From the NCBI GenBank assembly GCA_024305405.1, contig JAKNDB010000105.1, forward strand, positions 372,001-436,000: a stretch of 64,000 nucleotides of DNA, in the 5' to 3' direction. Of the stretch, positions 62,164 through 64,000 are shown one piece after another. The position numbers and the translations under genes were made by a program. This DNA comes from Dirofilaria immitis. Its lineage: Eukaryota; Nematoda; Chromadorea; Rhabditida; Onchocercidae. The notes under the pieces were generated by a model. That model ran no database searches and was not told the DNA's origin. It worked only from the letters and a program-made list of their open reading frames with translations. Every line of letters begins with the position of its first letter. Within the stretch, counting starts at the first letter, position 1.

Positions 62164-62971
62164 TCACGAGTCTCTTTGGTTTTCACGTTTCAAGCTGTAA
62201 TAAGGATGTTTACGAATTCGAGGTGATTCATCCTCAGTGGAAAAGCTTTCAATGATGTAATCTCGGTTCTTTTGACAAGCTGGTCCACACATGCGTGAAC
62301 CACACTTTTCACATGGATAATGACAGCCTAAATATACATACCTAGAAATTCTAATTTGAGATATAAGCCAAACCCTTCATAAAAATAATTGAAAGATAAA
62401 AGCCAACACTAATAACACTATTTTTTACCACTTTTTTCACTGTTAGAAACATCTTAAAATAATGCAAAAATCGCTATTCCTGCATCGCACTTTCGACTTT
62501 AATTCAAGCTTGAAACTCAATCTTAAATTTGAAAACTTGAAAATATTTATTTACCAGGGCAAGATATTCGCAAACAATCGCATAATTTGACAGAATGACC
62601 ATCGGCTTTAATGAAGTAACCTTCCTCATCATGATGTGGAATATAATCGGTCGTTCGATCGACAGATATTATTACTAGAATTAAAATAGAAATATTCTCA
62701 TTAATAATTAAATTTGCAGAAATAACGGAAAAGAGAGAAAATAATTTCATCCTCGCAAATTCGAAGCACATATGGCAATAATACTCTTGAGAAAATATAA
62801 TGAAAGTAACCTATCGAAAATCATAAAGCATACTTTTCCGATGTCTTGCAGACCGACGAATTCCTTGCCTGCTATACAAAGCTTCTTCCGTGGAAACTGC
62901 AACCGCTTCTCCAGGATTGATAAATCTGAGATTCCTCAACTCTCGATGCATTTGAGATTGTGATAAATTTC
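62164..62971 (-). CDS. ARL14EP-like protein (ARF7EP C-terminal Cys-rich domain), 3' part
   Basis: Three exons with agreeing phases: 62971-62834, 62674-62555 and 62327-62164 (TGA). The conserved Cys-rich module spans the last intron: KLCDCLRISCPG, then CHYPCEKCGSRMCGPACQKNRDY. It matches the CDC..CPGC.YPC..C.S..CG..C..NR pattern of ARL14 effector protein (ARF7EP_C), probably a zinc-binding module. Upstream there is a basic stretch RRSARHRK and an acidic piece YIPHHDEEGYF. The tail after the module (SFSTEDESPRIRKHPYYSL) is longer than I would expect. The 5' end is not found here: exon 62971-62834 begins after TTTTCAG in phase 1, so at least one exon lies upstream. In mammals the protein links ARL14 to myosin 1E and occurs in chromatin complexes; the role here is unknown. 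Confidence 0.75.
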
Positions 62972-64000
62972 CTGAAAATAACGTCCTCCGGAAGAATGAA
63001 GCTATCAGTAATCATATCTTCTCACACCGTTATGTATGCTTCAGCATATTGAAATAAATCAGTTCAAAAAGCAAACAAAAATCCATGCGTTAACAGAACC
63101 GACAGAAAGTGAAATCAAAAATCGGACGAGACACATTGTCTCATCTATTGGACTATTTGTTACAACAATACATCAAATTTTCTACATTGAACAATATTTT
63201 TCGTTGGAAAAGAAAGATGTGCAAAACGATCAAAAGGGCGATAACAGAACGAGTCAGGTAAAACCTGTTCGATATGAAACAAAGATACCTATCACTAGAT
63301 TTGAAAGAGCTAATCCAGTCGAAAAAGAACATTTTCGTTGACCACAAACTTCATCCTTTTCCCCGATCTTATTCATAACTGATAATCGAAATGAATCTAA
63401 AGAGTTGCAAGTAGTAGTGACAACACATATTTTCACTATTGCAATTTGATGGATCAAAAAATCATATCCATTCAAAAGGAGTACAAGTGTTTATGTAAAG
63501 CAAACTCATTATGCAAGCGATTTGCTCAATATCTCAATTATCTTTAGATGACATTAGCCTTCCAATAAGATATCGTAACTTACATTCTATTGGCAGGTAG
63601 AAATTAGTTTTAAGTTAAAGAAATGAAATAAATAAAATAAATTTTATCCTATCTACCATCCATATCTCGTCTTCATTTCCATCTAATCTTATCGTAACTA
63701 TCCGATCTATCCGAGACCAAACAACACCTCTGCCCCAAAAAGATAATTGATAGTGGCCTCCTCTGCTCGTTAATACGCGGAAAATTTCCACCTTAGCGAC
63801 TTTAGATGTAAGAGATGAAAAGTACAACTACCATGATATACAAATTCAGATTTAGATAAAAGCTGTAGATCTCTTTCGGAAAGTTGGTGCTCAATTGGCG
63901 CGGACCAGTCGAGAGGAGAGAATCAGGAACTAAATAGTTTTTGTGAGAAGCATTGTTTGAAATTCCTTATTTCATCTTGAAATTGTAGTGAAAAGAAATA
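62972..64000. other. Window end; possible upstream exon(s) of the ARL14EP-like gene
   Basis: A minus-strand open stretch at about 63825-63640 reads TSKVAKVEIFRVLTSRGGHYQ and LSFWGRGVVWSRIDRIVTIRL, and looks protein-like. It could be an upstream exon, but its phase does not join directly to the 62971 exon. A plus-strand frame of 101 codons (63036-63341) is also open. Neither could be assigned. Confidence 0.3.

Noticed and set aside
1..64000. CRISPR arrays, bacterial operons, phage or viral genes
   Set aside because: The recognised genes are intron-bearing nuclear nematode genes; no spacer-repeat pattern or prokaryotic gene cluster was seen.

Overview
This is an AT-rich nuclear segment of a nematode genome. 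The evidence is many short exons with GT/AG introns, several start codons lying just downstream of a 3' splice-acceptor-like sequence (as expected for spliced-leader trans-splicing), and nematode-type genes such as an UNC-112 kindlin and a tandem-repeat galectin. A clade III (filarial or related) nematode is the best guess, but the species cannot be fixed from the sequence. I see no bacterial operon, CRISPR array, tRNA, rRNA, phage or viral gene.

Layout: 1.8-2.7 kb, small unrecognised gene (+). 4.5-5.9 kb, small multi-pass membrane protein (-). 8.4-11.6 kb, CDK5RAP3 of the UFMylation/ER-phagy pathway (-). 14.8-20.2 kb, a short-chain dehydrogenase/reductase locus (+) in which three 5' exons are followed by two alternative-looking sets of 3' exons, one of which has lost the catalytic Tyr. 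20.8-22.4 kb, NUDT14-type UDP-sugar pyrophosphatase (+). 23.4-29.3 kb, kindlin/UNC-112 (-). 32.4-35.8 kb, two-domain galectin (-), head-to-head with 36.3-38.0 kb, mitochondrial ribosomal protein uS11m (+). 38.0-44.8 kb, gene-poor with simple repeats. 44.8-45.1 kb, an orphan terminal exon (+). From 45.8 to 60.4 kb there is a run of minus-strand genes: TMEM258 (oligosaccharyltransferase subunit), SERINC, SQSTM1/p62 and adenylosuccinate synthetase. 62.2-63.0 kb, 3' part of an ARL14EP-like Cys-rich protein (-).

The genes are mostly housekeeping. Two belong to selective autophagy (SQSTM1/p62 and CDK5RAP3) and two are small-molecule enzymes (NUDT14, ADSS). There is no sign that the window forms one pathway.

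The strongest sequence-wide signal is that eight otherwise well conserved genes are broken by at least 14 single-base deletions, nearly all in A/T homopolymers. This looks like a sequencing or consensus artefact and not gene decay. Exon limits given here were read by eye from homology and splice signals; most should be right to within a few bases, and those marked 'about' are looser.
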